A DNA stretch of 26,606 nucleotides from an uncultured Candidatus Midichloriaceae bacterium. GTDB lineage: Bacteria > Pseudomonadota > Alphaproteobacteria > Rickettsiales > Midichloriaceae. Each line of letters begins with the position of its first letter. The stretch's first letter is position 1. Location of the stretch: contig CAJQNX010000040.1 of assembly GCA_905479795.1 (NCBI GenBank), positions 1 to 26,606 of the forward strand, written 5' to 3'. Positions 25,618 to 26,606 of the stretch are shown in pieces. A program made the position numbers and the translations under genes. Below the pieces are notes generated by a model. That model was not told the DNA's origin. It saw nothing but the letters and a program-made list of their open reading frames with translations, and did not search any database.

Positions 25618-26420
25618 TTATTCATTAACAATTCCAATAATGTTGGAAGATTTATATTTTTTTAGCATTATATTAAAAAGTAGAACTGAGACAATAAATA
25701 AACCTAATAAAGCTAACAAAGCTGTGATAAAAGCCAAATAATTTGAATCTTCTATAGCTTTCATAGGCAAGATAGTTACAACCCATACAGGAGTCAAATA
25801 TAATAAATACCTAGGTCTCCCTGAAACTATTTTATCGGTAGGATAGCGCGAAAGATGTAAGGTAGACTCTATGATAAAATGAGATAAATAACTTCCCCTT
25901 TCCATTATAAAACTAAAAGATTCTGCAATTTAAATACCGCGACAAAAGCTATTAAGACCGTAATGAGTGATATTATCATTTTAATAACCATTACATAATC
26001 AGTTAAAAATCCTGCTATAATTACATTGATAATCCCTTGGATAATATCGCCAAAAGCTATAGGATTTGAAGCAGATATTGCAGTTAGAATTAGAGGGTGT
26101 CTAGGAATACCAAGATAAGTTTCAAAAGATCCATTTTCTATATTTATTGCTAAATTCTTTAATCCACCAGAACAAAAATTAATCACTCCCCATGAAGTAT
26201 TTACTAACCCCAGCAACGCCAAAACATAAGGAAAAAACTCTTGATTGTGAGATTTTCCAGCAAACAACATCAGCCATAAAGCGTATAAAACGATGGTATT
26301 ATTGATCACCATACGACTACAGCAATTATGGAATTTTATCTTACATAATTGAAAATAATGAGCTAAATGCTTAGCTAATTTTCTAGACCCTATAACAAGG
26401 TAGTTAGGTATTTGTCGCAC
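25618..26420 (-). pseudogene. ABC-2-type permease (DUF990-like) split by a frameshift
   Basis: Two minus-strand ORFs, 25905-26420 (171 aa) and 25618-25905 (95 aa), overlap at TAATGG and lie in different frames. The first has the N-terminal half of a DUF990/ABC-2 permease: a basic N-terminus, NTIVLYALWLMLFAGK, GSFETYLGIPRHPLILTAI and several helices. The second has the C-terminal half: FIIESTLHLSRYPTDKI, a conserved Arg-Tyr-Pro region, then YLTPVWVVTILPMKAI and a last helix. Joined, they give about 265 residues, the family's size. The stop and start overlap as in coupled genes, but a split here is not normal for the family, so a frameshift is the simpler reading. No ATPase partner is in the window. 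The substrate is unknown. Confidence 0.7.
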
Positions 26421-26531
26421 CGGATCAAATCCTCATAAAAATTATTTTTCTAAAACAACGTCTAAGCTTTAAAAGTCTCAAGCGTTTGCGCAAGATTAAT
26501 AATAAATAAATATAGTGTCAATTCAAATATA

Positions 26532-26606
26532 TAGTGCCTGGATAAAAACCCCCTCTTTTTAGAAATTTAAAATTTTCTATCGCAAAAAATTTGACTAAAA
26601 AATTTA
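26532..26606 (-). mobile_element. Left end of a second IS copy, cut by the window edge
   Basis: These 75 bases are identical to 1-75, including the terminal inverted repeat. The window ends before the transposase. It is preceded by AAATATA. Orientation is inferred to be the same as in the copy at the other end. It may be a different copy, or the same one if the molecule was circularised by assembly. Confidence 0.95.

Noticed and set aside
26400..26440. tRNA-like 3' end (GATCAAATCCTC)
   Set aside because: It resembles a T-loop, but no acceptor, anticodon or D-arm pairing could be built around it.
1..26606. CRISPR array, toxin-antitoxin pair or phage module
   Set aside because: No regularly spaced repeats, no Cas-like genes, no small paired ORFs with known toxin motifs and no phage structural genes were seen.

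Overview
The window is an AT-rich stretch of bacterial chromosome, most likely from an intracellular alphaproteobacterium of the order Rickettsiales. The evidence is a zinc-motif-free rpsD, a ZauP-like/ZapA pair, dciA next to a DsbA-like gene, a MetRS without zinc knuckles, sdhE and lpxB, strong A/T codon bias, and many decayed genes beside a seemingly young insertion sequence. LpxB together with two LytM/M23 proteins implies lipid A and some peptidoglycan. That fits Rickettsiaceae- or Midichloriaceae-like lineages better than Anaplasmataceae. This placement is inference; there is no rRNA in the window.

Layout. 1-2010 is a complete IS with a DDE transposase and 21-bp terminal inverted repeats. 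The first 75 bases of the same IS recur, identical, at 26532-26606, so the window runs from one IS end to the next. 2022-3581 holds an unknown membrane protein and a peptide-deformylase-like protein that has lost catalytic residues. 3644-7774 holds a TatB-like protein (-), then a (+) run: ZauP-like, ZapA, rpsD, rpsT, DciA, a DsbA-like protein and CrcB/FluC. 7775-9023 is a graveyard on the (-) strand: pieces of an IS630-type transposase, an unknown ORF with one internal stop, a response-regulator receiver fragment and an Rpn-type nuclease. 9024-12043 (-) is hpf, dnaN, recF. 12236-14230 (+) is a secreted S9 peptidase, convergent with fmt (-). 15365-21959 (+) is an unknown protein and then a tight run: M23 endopeptidase, NlpD-like lipoprotein, metG, sdhE, lpxB. 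22102-26420 is accessory and decaying: a broken DXD glycosyltransferase, a class I/II aminotransferase, remnants of coaX and of a P-loop NTPase, an intact Nudix hydrolase, and an ABC-2 permease split by a frameshift.

Functional themes: translation initiation and ribosomes (fmt, metG, rpsD, rpsT, hpf, deformylase-like), replication and repair (dnaN, recF, dciA), and envelope and division (ZapA/ZauP-like, M23, NlpD-like, LpxB, TatB-like, DsbA-like). No complete new defence or mobile system is visible. The items most worth following are the ligand-swapped deformylase, the Cys-repeat membrane protein abutting the IS end, the receiver/unknown-domain relic, and the unassigned 333-aa protein next to fmt.
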